Shown: positions 1 through 9,706, counted from the first letter of the stretch. The stretch: DNA of 64,000 bases from Alcaligenes sp. SORT26 (GCF_017377875.1 NZ_CP070975.1:2294001-2358000), one strand, 5' to 3'. Numbers and translations: made by a program. Notes: generated by a model not told the origin, from the sequence alone.

Positions 1-20
1 GATGTAGGCGTATGACTCAT
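1..20 (-). CDS. Amino-acid ABC transporter permease, second subunit (first 6 codons only)
   Basis: An ATG on the minus strand begins directly after the stop codon of the preceding permease gene and reads M-S-H-T-P-T before the window ends. In Aap-type general amino-acid importers the order is aapJ-aapQ-aapM-aapP, so this is most likely the start of aapM. Only six codons are visible, so the identity rests on gene order alone. Confidence 0.4.
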
Positions 21-1208
21 TTAGCGCTCCACCAAGGCAATACGGTTGTTGTACCAGTTCATGAAGACCGAGATCGACAGGCTGACTGTCAGATAAGCCG
101 CCATGATGATCAAAATGCCTTCAATCGCCTGCCCGGTCTGGTTCAGAGTGGTATTCACTACAGACACAATATCCGGATAGCCAATAGCCACCGCCAGGGA
201 GCTGTTCTTGGTCAGATTCAGGTACTGGCTGGTCATGGGCGGCACAATCACACGCAATGCCTGGGGCAGGACCACCAGACGCATCATGCGACCACGCGAC
301 AAACCCAGTGCTTGTGCGGCTTCCCACTGTCCTTTACCTACAGACTGGATACCGGAGCGCACCACTTCAGCCACGAAAGCCGAGGTATAGGTAATCAGAC
401 CGGCCAGCAACGCTGCAAATTCAGGTGATAAGGTCAGACCACCAACAAAGTTGAAGCCTTGCAAACGCGGGACATCCAAAGCTAAAGGCCCGGGACTCAG
501 GAGCAAACCCAAGGCTGGCATCAACACCAGCAACAGCAGGCCAACGCGAATCGTGGGGAAAGGACGGCCCGTTTTTTCCAGACGGCGACGCGCCCAGTGT
601 GCCATCACTACCCACAGCACCACGGCCACGCCTAGACCCATAAAGATCCAGTCCATGCCGTCGCCCTGCAAGGTAGGCAACTTCAAACCACGATTAGATA
701 GGAATACGCCGCCTATAGGATTCAAAGCCTGCCGGGGTCCGGGCAAGGTTTCGGTAATCAGGGCGTACCAGAAGAACAGTTGCAGCAGCAGTGGCACGTT
801 GCGCATCACTTCCACGTACAAGCCCGCCAGCCGGGAAATCAGCCAGTTCTTGGACAAGCGTGCAATGCCCAGCAAGGTGCCAAACACAGTGGCGGCAATG
901 ATGCCGATGACCGCTACTTTCAGCGTATTGACCAGACCGACCAGAATGGCCCGCCCATACGTATCCGAAGGTTTGTATTCCAGGGCCGATTCGCCAATGG
1001 CGAAACCTGCCTCTCGATTCAGAAAGTCAAAACCGGTAGAAATATTGCGAACAGCCAGATTGTGCAGGGTATTGGAGACCAGATACCACACACAAAAACC
1101 GAGCACACCCAAAATCAGCACCTGGTAAATAATGCCGCGTGTGAACGGATCATTCCAGGACAAGCGCCGTTTAGGGGGGGCTGGCGCGGCAGGTGTATTT
1201 TGTGCCAT
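21..1208 (-). CDS. aapQ: General L-amino-acid ABC transporter permease AapQ
   Basis: This 395-residue inner-membrane permease of the HisM/GltJ family forms part of a polar amino-acid importer. It has a hydrophilic N-terminus, a first membrane span near residues 30-48, and a C-terminal permease domain with the EAA-type loop (around EAAQALGLSRGRMMRLVVLP) that contacts the ATPase. Its length and the long insert between the first spans fit AapQ rather than the shorter HisQ/GlnP. The upstream gene encodes the matching periplasmic binding protein and the next gene starts right at its stop codon, so this is an operon read leftward. Family assignment is confident; substrate range is inferred from the Aap family. 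Confidence 0.9.
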   Translation of the reverse strand: MAQNTPAAPAPPKRRLSWNDPFTRGIIYQVLILGVLGFCVWYLVSNTLHNLAVRNISTGFDFLNREAGFAIGESALEYKPSDTYGRAILVGLVNTLKVAVIGIIAATVFGTLLGIARLSKNWLISRLAGLYVEVMRNVPLLLQLFFWYALITETLPGPRQALNPIGGVFLSNRGLKLPTLQGDGMDWIFMGLGVAVVLWVVMAHWARRRLEKTGRPFPTIRVGLLLLVLMPALGLLLSPGPLALDVPRLQGFNFVGGLTLSPEFAALLAGLITYTSAFVAEVVRSGIQSVGKGQWEAAQALGLSRGRMMRLVVLPQALRVIVPPMTSQYLNLTKNSSLAVAIGYPDIVSVVNTTLNQTGQAIEGILIIMAAYLTVSLSISVFMNWYNNRIALVER

Positions 1209-1258
1209 AGCGTAAAACCCATGGATGCAGCACTACGCGTAGCCCTGCGAGGTGGCGC

Positions 1259-1280
1259 GCGTCTGGCCGAAGCCAGACGC
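1259..1280 (-). promoter_or_regulatory. Intergenic mRNA hairpin between aapJ and aapQ
   Basis: A perfect 9-bp stem (GCGTCTGGC with its complement) closes a 4-base loop in the 98-bp gap between the binding-protein gene and the permease gene. No run of T follows on the minus strand, so it is not a good intrinsic terminator. Such hairpins commonly stabilise the upstream message and let binding protein be made in excess over permease. The role is inferred. Confidence 0.5.
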
Positions 1281-1306
1281 AACAACAAACAGTGAAGATC
1301 GAAATC

Positions 1307-2323
1307 TTAACGCACTGGCCAGCCGTACATCACACCACCGTCACGCCATTGTGCATTCAAACCGCGATCCAGCTTCAATGCAGTCGATTTACCGAGGTTC
1401 CGATCAAAGCTTTCGCCGTAATTGCCGACCTGTTTAATTATGTTGTAGGCCCACTTGTTATCCAGCTTCAGACCTTTGCCCAGCTCGCCGGACACGCCCA
1501 AAATACGCTGAATATTCGGATTATCGCTCTTGGTCTTTTCATCCACGTTAGCGCTGGTGATGCCGTACTCTTCGGCTTCCAGCATGGCGTTCAGAGTCCA
1601 GCGCACCAAGGTGAACCAGTCCTCGTCACCCTGACGCACGAACGGGCCCAGAGGTTCTTTGGAGAAGTCTTCGGGCAGGATGTCGAACTCATCAGGTGTA
1701 GCCTGGGCGGCACGCATGGCAGCCAACTGAGATTTATCGCTGGTAAAGCCGTCGCAACGACCGGAGGTGAAGGAGCGCATCGCCTCTTCAGGGTTGTTGA
1801 TCACCACAGGGTTGAACTTGATGCCTTGACCTCGGAACCAGTCGGCCAGATTCAGCTCAGTCGTGGTGCCAGGCTGTACGCATACAGCGGCCCCATCCAG
1901 TTCTTTAGCGCTTTTCACGCCCAGGGATTTTTTAACCATCACGCCCTGGCTGTCATAGTAGTTAATGCCAGTGCTGACCAAACCCAAGGTCGTATCGCGA
2001 GAGATCGTCGCGGTGGTGTTACGGGTCAGCACATCGACCTCACCCGATTGCAGGGCTGTAAAGCGCTGCTGGGTGGTCAAGGGCGTGACTTTGAATTTTT
2101 TGGCATCACCAAAAACAGCAGCGGCGATCGCACTGCACATGTCCACGTCAATGCCGGACCAGACGCCCTTACTGTCTGCCAGCGAAAATCCTGCAATACC
2201 GGTTGAGACACCGCACTGAACAAAGCCTTTCTTCTTCACCGAGTCCAGGGTTTCACCTGCCTGTGCATTAGCGGCCAGGGCCATCAACGCAACACTACAT
2301 GCAATGGTTTTCACTAAGGTCAT
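1307..2323 (-). CDS. aapJ: General amino-acid ABC transporter substrate-binding protein AapJ
   Basis: This 338-residue periplasmic binding protein captures L-amino acids and delivers them to the AapQM permease. A signal peptide ends at about residue 22 (ANAQA). The mature part opens with the family pattern around GFVQCGVSTGIAGFS and contains the SBP_bac_3 fold, with IDVDMCSAIAAAVFGD and later LTRNTTATISRDT. The start is secure because a very strong ribosome site, AGGAGGTGAT, lies just upstream of the ATG. It is the first gene of the leftward aap operon. The promoter must lie in the roughly 220 bp shared with divergent ftsE. Confidence 0.92.
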   Translation of the reverse strand: MTLVKTIACSVALMALAANAQAGETLDSVKKKGFVQCGVSTGIAGFSLADSKGVWSGIDVDMCSAIAAAVFGDAKKFKVTPLTTQQRFTALQSGEVDVLTRNTTATISRDTTLGLVSTGINYYDSQGVMVKKSLGVKSAKELDGAAVCVQPGTTTELNLADWFRGQGIKFNPVVINNPEEAMRSFTSGRCDGFTSDKSQLAAMRAAQATPDEFDILPEDFSKEPLGPFVRQGDEDWFTLVRWTLNAMLEAEEYGITSANVDEKTKSDNPNIQRILGVSGELGKGLKLDNKWAYNIIKQVGNYGESFDRNLGKSTALKLDRGLNAQWRDGGVMYGWPVR

Positions 2324-2543
2324 GGAATATCACCTCCTGTTTACTTTTGGTAAATGGATGCAGATTACAATTGCAGCTAAGCTGTGGTGTCCAATCGTAG
2401 AGCCAGTCTGTGCAATCACAAATCGGGGGTTTCCCTCTAACAGTCTGACTAATACTTTTACCTACGCCGACATTTTCATGCGGGCCCCCAGGTTTATTCC
2501 ATAGGGGCTTTCCAAGCAGATTCCTCTTTAATTGTGCGTCGCG

Positions 2544-3215
2544 ATGATCGAGTTCCAACACGTTTTCAAATCGTATGGCCGCAGTAAAAATATTCTAGCC
2601 GACATTAATTTTCGCATTGATGACGGCGAATTCATTTTTGTGTCCGGCCCCTCGGGAGCAGGGAAATCCACCCTGCTGCGTCTGATCGGCGGCCTGGAAC
2701 TGCCTAGCCGTGGCTCGGTTCAGGTCAACGGGCACAGGCTGGACAAGCTCCCTGCCCGCGCACGACCGTATCTGCGCCGCGCTGTGGGCGTGGTTTTACA
2801 GGATACGCACCTGCTGCAAGACCGCAGCGCATTGGCCAATGTGCTGCTGCCTTTGGCTGTCATGGGTCTGGAGCCCAGCACGGCCCAAGCACGGGCTCGC
2901 GCCGCCATGGAAAAAGTGGGTCTGCGCGGTAAAGAAGATTTGAAGCCGGTAGAAATGTCCGGTGGTGAACAACAACGTCTGGCCATTGCCCGCGCCATTG
3001 TGAATCGCCCCGCTATTTTGATTGCGGACGAACCCACCGCCAATCTGGACGCTGATAACGCCAAACGCATCATGGATGTATTGATGGACTTTAACCGGGT
3101 GGGTGTCACCACCCTGATTGCCTCCCACGATCTGAATTTGATGGCCCGCTATGCCCGTCGAACCTTATTGATTCAGGACGGCCGTTTTTCCGATCACCCC
3201 GGAGTGCTGGCATGA
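2544..3215 (+). CDS. ftsE: Cell-division ATP-binding protein FtsE
   Basis: This is the cytoplasmic ATPase of the FtsEX complex, which controls septal peptidoglycan hydrolases at the divisome. Visible motifs are Walker A GPSGAGKST, the ABC signature MSGGEQQR, Walker B ILIADEPT and the switch His in ASHDL. I start at the ATG at 2544 (MIEFQHVFKSYG), giving 223 residues, the usual size. An in-frame TTG at 2532 would add four residues and looks less natural. The stop overlaps the ATG of ftsX by four bases, so the two are translationally coupled. Confidence 0.95.
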   Translation: MIEFQHVFKSYGRSKNILADINFRIDDGEFIFVSGPSGAGKSTLLRLIGGLELPSRGSVQVNGHRLDKLPARARPYLRRAVGVVLQDTHLLQDRSALANVLLPLAVMGLEPSTAQARARAAMEKVGLRGKEDLKPVEMSGGEQQRLAIARAIVNRPAILIADEPTANLDADNAKRIMDVLMDFNRVGVTTLIASHDLNLMARYARRTLLIQDGRFSDHPGVLA

Positions 3216-4120
3216 GAACCTGGCTGCGCCATCATCAATACGCCTTTCTGGTGGCCCTGCGCCGCCTGAAGGTGCAACCCTTCTCCTCCCTGTCCAACCT
3301 GCTGGTCATTGCCCTGACCCTGGCGGTGCCGGTTCTGGGGGCCAGTATCTTGCTGGCTGCACAACCTGTCGTGCGCGAAATCCCAACTTCGCCCGAAATG
3401 ACGGTGTTCATGAAACAGAACAGCACGCTGGAACAGGCTCAGGCCTTCAGCAAGGCGCTAGGCAAGGAATTCCAAACTGAACTGGCCCAGATCAGGCTGG
3501 TCAGCAAAGAACAAGCACTCAAACAATTACAGAGCAACCCTAGCTGGACAGACGCTTTGGGCGCCTTGCCTAGCAACCCCTTGCCGCACGCCATTGTGCT
3601 GACCCTGCATGAAACCCCGGATCTGGTGACACGTGCAGACACCCTGGCCAAAACGCTACAGGGCCGCGAAGGCGTGGATAGCGTGCTGCTGGATAGCGAA
3701 TGGGTGCAACGTCTGGCCGCAATTCTTAGCTTTATCCGCATTGGCTTGTGGATTTTGATGGCAGGCGTAGGCGTGGTGGTCATTGCCACCGTATTCAACA
3801 CGGTCCGTCTGCAAGCCCTGAACCAGCGCGAAGAAATTGCCGTGGCCCGTCTGGTGGGCGCGACTGAAGCTTTTGTGCGCCGCCCTTTCCTGTACATGGG
3901 CGCGCTAACCGGCCTGCTTGCCAGCGCCCTGGCCTGCGCACTGGCCTTGCTGGCCCTGACACCACTGAACAAAGCCTTGTCCAGTCTGGCCCAAAGCTAC
4001 GGCGTCCAACTGACGCTAAGCCTGCCGGAATTTTCACTGTTACTGACAGCCGCTATTTTGGTCGCCATTTTGGGCGCACTGGCGGCTCGCTGGTCTGTTA
4101 CCCGTAGTACCCAATATTGA
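3212..4120 (+). CDS. ftsX: Cell-division permease-like protein FtsX
   Basis: This inner-membrane partner of FtsE has 302 residues. A cytoplasmic N-terminus leads into one span at about residues 28-50. A periplasmic domain follows, containing the hallmark pattern around QIRLVSKEQALKQLQ. Three more spans lie in the C-terminal half (from about residue 170), with the NTVRLQALNQREEIAVARLVGA stretch typical of FtsX. It transmits ATP hydrolysis by FtsE to periplasmic amidase activators. It overlaps ftsE upstream and shares its last base with the mutY start codon. Confidence 0.94.
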   Translation: MRTWLRHHQYAFLVALRRLKVQPFSSLSNLLVIALTLAVPVLGASILLAAQPVVREIPTSPEMTVFMKQNSTLEQAQAFSKALGKEFQTELAQIRLVSKEQALKQLQSNPSWTDALGALPSNPLPHAIVLTLHETPDLVTRADTLAKTLQGREGVDSVLLDSEWVQRLAAILSFIRIGLWILMAGVGVVVIATVFNTVRLQALNQREEIAVARLVGATEAFVRRPFLYMGALTGLLASALACALALLALTPLNKALSSLAQSYGVQLTLSLPEFSLLLTAAILVAILGALAARWSVTRSTQY

Positions 4121-5211
4121 TGTCACTTCCTGAACCCTGTCCCAAACATCTGGCCGAAAAAGTGGTGGCCTGGCAAAAAACCTCCGGCCGCCACCACCTC
4201 CCCTGGCAGAACACGCAAGACCCTTACCGCGTCTGGCTTTCCGAGATCATGCTGCAACAAACCCAGGTCGCCACCGTCCTGGGTTATTACGAGCGTTTTC
4301 TGGAACGCTTCCCCACCGTCAAGGATCTGGCTGCGGCCGAGCAAGACGAAGTCATGCCCTATTGGGCCGGTTTGGGCTATTACGCCCGTGCCCGCAACTT
4401 GCACCGCTGTGCCCGTGAGGTCATGGAAAAATGGGGTGGCAGTTTTCCTGGCAATGCCTCCGATCTGGCGACTTTGCCCGGCATAGGCCGCTCCACCGCC
4501 TGTGCTATCGCCGCCTTCTGTTTTGGCGAACGCAGTCCCATCATGGATGGCAACGTGAAACGTGTGTTCACGCGCTATTTCGGGATTTACGGGCCCACGC
4601 AGAAAAAGGCCGTAGAAAACACCTTGTGGACCAAGGCGGATGAGGTGGTAGAACTAGCCCCTGCCGACCTGGATATGGCAGCTTACACACAAGGGCTGAT
4701 GGACCTGGGCTCGCAATGCTGTACGCGCAGCAAACCGACCTGTAGCCTCTGTCCGCTGCAAAGCGACTGCTATGCCCATAGCCATCAGGCACAATCCGAG
4801 CTACCCAGCCCTAAAGAGCGCCTCCGCCAGGATGAACGCTACGCGCATGTGTTGATTCTTGAGTTGAACGGTCAGGTACTGCTGGAGCAGCGCCCGGATC
4901 AAGGCATCTGGGGTGGTCTGCTGACCTTGCCTCAATTCGAGGATGCCATGAGCCTGCACACCGCGGCACTGCATTGGTCCAATGAAGAGGCGATTGCTCT
5001 GGCCTCCTTCCAGCACGTGTTCTCGCACTTCAAACTGCACATCACGCCTTGGCTGTTGCAAGTAGACGAATCCATCCTGGCCGAGCCGGTAGCAGGCCAG
5101 CAATGGCAGGATCATGAAGCACTGGAGCAGACCGCTTTACCAGCGCCCATCCGCAAGCTGCTGCTAGGTTTGTACCAGAGCAAAGATAGTGAACAGTTGA
5201 TATTGAGCTAA
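4120..5211 (+). CDS. mutY: A/G-specific adenine glycosylase MutY
   Basis: MutY removes adenine mispaired with 8-oxoguanine in DNA. The 363-residue product has the helix-hairpin-helix and Gly/Pro loop (LPGIGRSTACAIAAFCFGE) followed by the catalytic-region sequence IMDGNVKRVFTRYF. A [4Fe-4S] cluster motif C-x6-C-x2-C-x5-C (CTRSKPTCSLCPLQSDC) lies near residue 198. The C-terminal third is a Nudix-like domain that recognises 8-oxoG. The ATG at 4120 overlaps the ftsX stop (TGATG). An in-frame TTG one codon earlier is possible but less likely. Confidence 0.95.
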   Translation: MSLPEPCPKHLAEKVVAWQKTSGRHHLPWQNTQDPYRVWLSEIMLQQTQVATVLGYYERFLERFPTVKDLAAAEQDEVMPYWAGLGYYARARNLHRCAREVMEKWGGSFPGNASDLATLPGIGRSTACAIAAFCFGERSPIMDGNVKRVFTRYFGIYGPTQKKAVENTLWTKADEVVELAPADLDMAAYTQGLMDLGSQCCTRSKPTCSLCPLQSDCYAHSHQAQSELPSPKERLRQDERYAHVLILELNGQVLLEQRPDQGIWGGLLTLPQFEDAMSLHTAALHWSNEEAIALASFQHVFSHFKLHITPWLLQVDESILAEPVAGQQWQDHEALEQTALPAPIRKLLLGLYQSKDSEQLILS

Positions 5212-5217
5212 GAGTCG

Positions 5218-5240
5218 CTCCCCCGGCGATGCTGGGGGAG
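5218..5240. terminator. Hairpin between convergent mutY and rodA
   Basis: A 7-bp GC-rich stem (CTCCCCC paired with GGGGGAG) sits in the 35-bp gap between the two convergent stop codons. There is no T-run on either side, so termination by this hairpin alone is uncertain. Confidence 0.35.
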
Positions 5241-5246
5241 ATTGAA

Positions 5247-6389
5247 TCAGGTCGGCCGCGCTGGCTTATCGTTGCTGATGCTCATCAGCATCCCGCAGGC
5301 CACACCCAGGGTCATCAAGGCCGTACCGCCATAGCTCAGGAAGGGCAAAGGCACACCCACCACGGGCAGAATCCCTGTCACCATGCCTATGTTCACGAAC
5401 ACATAGACAAACAGCATCATGGACATGGAACCGGCCAACAGACGGCTGAACTGTGTGTGAGCCACGGCGGCAATGGACAAGCCGCGCAGAATCAGCAAGG
5501 CATAGAGCACCAGCAGCATGATGCCGCCATACAAACCGAACTCTTCAGCAAATACGGCAAAAATGAAGTCAGTCGTACGCTCTGGAACAAAGTCCAGATG
5601 GGACTGCGTGCCCATCATGTAACCCTTGCCGTACACACCGCCCGAGCCAATCGCAATCATGGACTGGATAGTGTGAAAGCCTCTGCCCAGACGGTCACTA
5701 CCGGGATTAAGCAATGTGCAGACCCGATGTTTTTGATAGTCGTGCAGCACTACCCAATCCAGGTCGGGTACGCAGATATAGTCTTCGTAATACAGCAAGG
5801 CACTGATGCCCAGCACCAGCACCACCACAATCGGCACGATCAGCTTGAAGGACAGGCCTGCAAAGTAAATCACGCAGAAACCCGCCGCAAACACTAGCAA
5901 AGCAGTACCCAAGTCAGGCTGACGCACGATCAGCAGGAACGGAATCATCAGCAAGATGCCGGCCACCATGAAGTCCAGCAGACTCATCTTGGGCCGCTGG
6001 TAACGGTGGAAATACCAGGCCAGCATCAAAGGCACCGAGATCTTGAGCATTTCCGAGGGCTGAATACGGGCCACGCCCAGGTCTAGCCAGCGCGTTGCAC
6101 CCTTGCTGGTTTCGCCAAAGAACTCTACCCCCAGAAGCAGCACAACCCCGATCGAATACACCACCGGGGCCAGCTTCATCCACAAGGCTGGGGGAATCAG
6201 GGCGGCCACCCACATCACACCAAAGGCCAACAGGAAATTACGCACCTGGTCGGCAAAGCGCCAGTCCGTACCGCCTACGGCTGAATGCATGACCGTCATG
6301 CCCAGCGCGGCCATCAGCACCAGCAACAACAGCAAGGGCCAATCAAAGGCAGTGACGGCTCTCAGGCCCAGTTGCAAAAGTCGCTTCAT
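5247..6389 (-). CDS. rodA: Rod-shape peptidoglycan polymerase RodA
   Basis: RodA is the SEDS-family glycosyltransferase of the elongasome and polymerises lipid II together with PBP2. The 380-residue protein is almost wholly hydrophobic, with about ten spans. It carries the SEDS C-terminal signature near LPVVGVPLPFLSYGGTALM, where the conserved Pro, Ser and Tyr residues are intact. It overlaps mrdA by four bases and is the last gene of the mreB-mreC-mreD-mrdA-rodA cluster. Length and motifs are normal for the family. Confidence 0.95.
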   Translation of the reverse strand: MKRLLQLGLRAVTAFDWPLLLLLVLMAALGMTVMHSAVGGTDWRFADQVRNFLLAFGVMWVAALIPPALWMKLAPVVYSIGVVLLLGVEFFGETSKGATRWLDLGVARIQPSEMLKISVPLMLAWYFHRYQRPKMSLLDFMVAGILLMIPFLLIVRQPDLGTALLVFAAGFCVIYFAGLSFKLIVPIVVVLVLGISALLYYEDYICVPDLDWVVLHDYQKHRVCTLLNPGSDRLGRGFHTIQSMIAIGSGGVYGKGYMMGTQSHLDFVPERTTDFIFAVFAEEFGLYGGIMLLVLYALLILRGLSIAAVAHTQFSRLLAGSMSMMLFVYVFVNIGMVTGILPVVGVPLPFLSYGGTALMTLGVACGMLMSISNDKPARPT

Positions 6390-8245
6390 TGCATCTGCCC
6401 TCGTTCCACCAACCAGTAATCAAAAACCTTGCGCACAATGGGTGCCGCAACCGAACCGCCCCAACCCGCATTTTCTACAATCAAGGCCACTGCGATTTTG
6501 GGGTTCTCTGCCGGAGCGTAGGACATGAACAAAGCGTGGTCGCGCAAACGCTCGTCAATAGCGTTGGCGTTGTACTTGGCGCCGCGCAAGCTAAAGACCT
6601 GTGCCGTCCCCGTCTTGCCAGCCGCCTGATAAGCCGCACCCGCAAAGGCGCGACGGGCCGTACCCAGGCGCACCACATCCACCAGAGCGCGTTTGACCAC
6701 ATCCACATTAGCCTGCTTCAAGGGAATCAGCTTGGCATCAATACGCACAGGCTGTTCAATCTCCGGGTCATGTGGGTTCAAGGTCTGGGTGACCAGGTGT
6801 GGAGGCCGCACAATGCCATTGCTAGCCAGCACGGCAGTCGCATGCGCCAGTTGCAGCACAGTAAAGGAGTTATAGCCCTGCCCCACCGCCACCGAGATAC
6901 TTTCTCCGGCATACCAGCGCTGCTGGGCCGGTTTTTTGTAGGCCTGACGTTTCCACTCAGTAGAAGGCAGAATGCCTTGGCGCTCGCCATCCAGGTCAAT
7001 ACCCGTCTGCTGGCCAAAGCCAAACTGCTTCATGAAGTCGTGCAGATTATCAACGCCGATTTCCGGGCCCAAGGAATAGAAGTAGGTATCCGAGGAAACC
7101 ACCAAGGCACGGTGCATGTCGGTAGAGCCGTAGACCGCGCCACCTGCGTTACGGAAACGCTGGCCACCAAATTCAAAATAGCCAGGATCGGAAATACGGT
7201 CCGTTGCCTTGCGCTTGCCGGTTTCCAGAGCCGCCAAGGCCACAAAAGGCTTGTAGGTCGACCCGATAGGATACGTGCCGTACAGCGGGCGGTTAATCAG
7301 CGGGTGATCAGGCGAGTCGTTCAGCTTGCGCCAGTTTTCTACATCAATCCCGTCGATAAACAGGTTCGGGTCAAAAGACGGGGCCGACACAAAAGCCAGC
7401 ACTTCGCCTGTGCTGGGCTCAATCGCCACCAAGGCACCGCGTCGCCCTGTGAACATGGCTTCGGCCATTTTCTGCAAGCCAATATCCAGAGACAGACGCA
7501 AGCTGGCACCGGGCACCGGGTCTACGCGGCTAAGTGTACGTACGGGACGGCCCGAGGCAGCCACTTCTACTTCCTCGATACCCGTACGGCCATGCAGCGT
7601 TTTTTCCCAGGTTTTTTCAATTCCTTTCTTACCGATAACCTGCGTGCCACGGTAATTACCGGTTTGCCCGGTTTCTTCCAGCCTTTGCTGGTCGCCCTCG
7701 GAAATACGGCCTACATAACCCAGCACGTGGGCAGCGGCCTCGCCTTGGGGGTACTCACGCACCCAACGGGCTTGCAGAGTCACACCGGGGAATTTGAAGG
7801 CATGGGCAGAAAACCAGGCGGCTTCATCATCGCTCAGGTTATTGCGCAGCAGGATTTCGGAGTAACGGCTATTTTGAGCGACGTTCTGCTTGAATCGACG
7901 CCGATCGCGTGGACTGAGCTCCACCAGCTCGCCGACACGATCCAGCATATCGTCCAGAGGTTCACCCAGACTGGCTGGCACGGCGGACAAGGTGTAGTCC
8001 CGGTAATTACGGGCCAGCACCTCGCCATTACGGTCCAGAATCTCGCCACGACGGGGAGTAATCGGGATCACAGCAATACGGTTCTGATCGGCTCGGGCCG
8101 CAAAACCTTCGTAGCGCACCACCTGCAAATACCACAGGCGCACGCCCAGGACCCCTAACAATACGCAGGCCAGAACCGCCGCTACCAGGGCGCGGAAAAG
8201 AATGCGCTGGCGCAACTGATGCGAGGTTTTTTTGAATTCAAACAT
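6386..8245 (-). CDS. mrdA: Penicillin-binding protein 2 (elongasome transpeptidase)
   Basis: This 619-residue monofunctional class B PBP crosslinks peptidoglycan during side-wall growth. It has a single N-terminal membrane span (about residues 17-38), a PBP dimerisation domain, and a transpeptidase domain with all three active-site motifs. These are the nucleophile motif STYK, the SxN-type motif SSD (in VVSSDTYFYSLG) and KTGT in AAGKTGTAQVF. It couples to rodA through a 4-base overlap and follows mreD by 14 bases. Everything looks functional. Confidence 0.95.
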   Translation of the reverse strand: MFEFKKTSHQLRQRILFRALVAAVLACVLLGVLGVRLWYLQVVRYEGFAARADQNRIAVIPITPRRGEILDRNGEVLARNYRDYTLSAVPASLGEPLDDMLDRVGELVELSPRDRRRFKQNVAQNSRYSEILLRNNLSDDEAAWFSAHAFKFPGVTLQARWVREYPQGEAAAHVLGYVGRISEGDQQRLEETGQTGNYRGTQVIGKKGIEKTWEKTLHGRTGIEEVEVAASGRPVRTLSRVDPVPGASLRLSLDIGLQKMAEAMFTGRRGALVAIEPSTGEVLAFVSAPSFDPNLFIDGIDVENWRKLNDSPDHPLINRPLYGTYPIGSTYKPFVALAALETGKRKATDRISDPGYFEFGGQRFRNAGGAVYGSTDMHRALVVSSDTYFYSLGPEIGVDNLHDFMKQFGFGQQTGIDLDGERQGILPSTEWKRQAYKKPAQQRWYAGESISVAVGQGYNSFTVLQLAHATAVLASNGIVRPPHLVTQTLNPHDPEIEQPVRIDAKLIPLKQANVDVVKRALVDVVRLGTARRAFAGAAYQAAGKTGTAQVFSLRGAKYNANAIDERLRDHALFMSYAPAENPKIAVALIVENAGWGGSVAAPIVRKVFDYWLVERGQMQ

Positions 8246-8259
8246 GGCCGCCCTACCAA

Positions 8260-8847
8260 TCAGGACGAACCGGAGTCGGACTCGTCCAGACGTCGCTGCG
8301 GCAAGAACAGCACACTATCGGCCAGGGGCCACAAAGCGGCTGTCAACAAAGTGCCACCAGCCCACTCCCAGCCAGACCACTCACCCACCAGCCAGGCGTG
8401 CAGGACCCGTACGATCAGCTGTGCCAGCAGCATGACAACCGCCATGTGCAGGAAGTGGGTCCACATGCCAAAGTTCAGAATTCGTTTACGCAATACCAAT
8501 GCGCCATACACGACCAGGATATAAGCCAGGGCGTGTTCGCCCAACAGGCTGCCATCGTGTACATCGACCAGAATACCCAGCACAAATGCCAGGGACATGG
8601 GCACCCGGCGCGGCTCGTGCACGGCCCAGAAGGCCAACACCAGCATCAACAGATCGGGGGCAAAAGGCAAAAGCCGCCACGGCAGCATGGAGCTTAGCCA
8701 CATCAGCAGAATCGAGCCCCACACCAGCCAAGGACTGGACGCACGCGAAAACGGGCTGCTATCGATGGGCTGCAAGCTACCCAGAGACGAGGTCCGGGTT
8801 TTGCGGCCAGAGGTATCCGAGGACTCAGCGCGTCGCATCATTGGCAT
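8260..8847 (-). CDS. mreD: Rod-shape-determining membrane protein MreD
   Basis: MreD is a small integral membrane member of the elongasome. The 195-residue product has about 40 hydrophilic residues, then five or six hydrophobic segments including LPFAPDLLMLVLAFW and FVLGILVDVHDGSLLGEHAL, the latter being the family hallmark. Three ATG codons cluster at the start (8847, 8841 and 8838). I list the first, which overlaps the mreC stop region by 23 bases, but the exact start is uncertain. Confidence 0.88.
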   Translation of the reverse strand: MPMMRRAESSDTSGRKTRTSSLGSLQPIDSSPFSRASSPWLVWGSILLMWLSSMLPWRLLPFAPDLLMLVLAFWAVHEPRRVPMSLAFVLGILVDVHDGSLLGEHALAYILVVYGALVLRKRILNFGMWTHFLHMAVVMLLAQLIVRVLHAWLVGEWSGWEWAGGTLLTAALWPLADSVLFLPQRRLDESDSGSS

Positions 8848-9706
8848 CGTCCTGTTCCAGGGAGCGTTCGCTCTCGGGCACCAGCAAAATCAGAAAATGG
8901 CGATAACGCTCGGGGTGCGACAAGGGCGTGACCATAGCCAGGGCAAAGCCCGAGGCATCATCGCGCTCAATACTGCTGACCGTACCAACCGGCAAACCCG
9001 CCGGGAACAAACCGCCAATACCACTGGTGATCAGGGTATCGTCGGGCTCCAGGTCCACATCACTGGTCAGGAAACGCACTTCCACCTTGCCTCCGGGATT
9101 GCCCCCAAAGGCAATCAGGCGCAGGCCATTGCGCAGCACCTGTACCGGGACCGAGACTTTATCGTCGGTAATCAGCGCGGCTTCGGAGGTAAAGCGCGTA
9201 ACCCGCACCACCTGGCCCACTACTCCGCCCTCATCAATCACCGGCATGCCGGGACGAATGCCACTGGCCGAGCCTTTATTGAAAATCAGATGACGAGCGT
9301 AGCCATTGGGAGGTTCATACAGAACTTCCACTGCAACAGACGGTTGGGTGACGGTATCGGCCACTTGCAGCAAACGGCGCAATTGCTCGTTTTCTGCAGA
9401 AAGCTGGGCAGCATGGGTAGAGAGCTGAGCCAGTTCGATACGCTGGCGTTGCAAGGCTTCTTTTTCAGAGCGTGCGGTCGAGGCCGCATCGGTCCAGCTA
9501 CTGAAGTAAGTAACCAGATCGCGCGGGGCCAGCATGACGCGCTGAAAAGGATACAACACGGCAGCCACGGCCTGACGCACCGGTTCGAGCACCGCATAAC
9601 GAGCATCCGTGATCAACAAGCCCACGGCCAGCACCAAAAGAGCGGCCAGACGCAGCTCGGGAGATGAGCCACGTCTAAATAGCCGGATGGAGCCTTGTTC
9701 TCGCAT
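8825..9706 (-). CDS. mreC: Rod-shape-determining protein MreC
   Basis: MreC is a bitopic periplasmic scaffold that activates PBP2-RodA. The 293-residue protein has a short cytoplasmic tail, one span at about residues 18-35, a coiled-coil region near 70-110 rich in Glu, Gln and Leu (SENEQLRRLLQ), and a C-terminal beta domain containing GMPVIDEGGVVGQVVRV and DTLITSGIGGLFPAGLPVG. It lies between mreB (62 bp upstream) and mreD (overlapping). Confidence 0.93.
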   Translation of the reverse strand: MREQGSIRLFRRGSSPELRLAALLVLAVGLLITDARYAVLEPVRQAVAAVLYPFQRVMLAPRDLVTYFSSWTDAASTARSEKEALQRQRIELAQLSTHAAQLSAENEQLRRLLQVADTVTQPSVAVEVLYEPPNGYARHLIFNKGSASGIRPGMPVIDEGGVVGQVVRVTRFTSEAALITDDKVSVPVQVLRNGLRLIAFGGNPGGKVEVRFLTSDVDLEPDDTLITSGIGGLFPAGLPVGTVSSIERDDASGFALAMVTPLSHPERYRHFLILLVPESERSLEQDDANDATR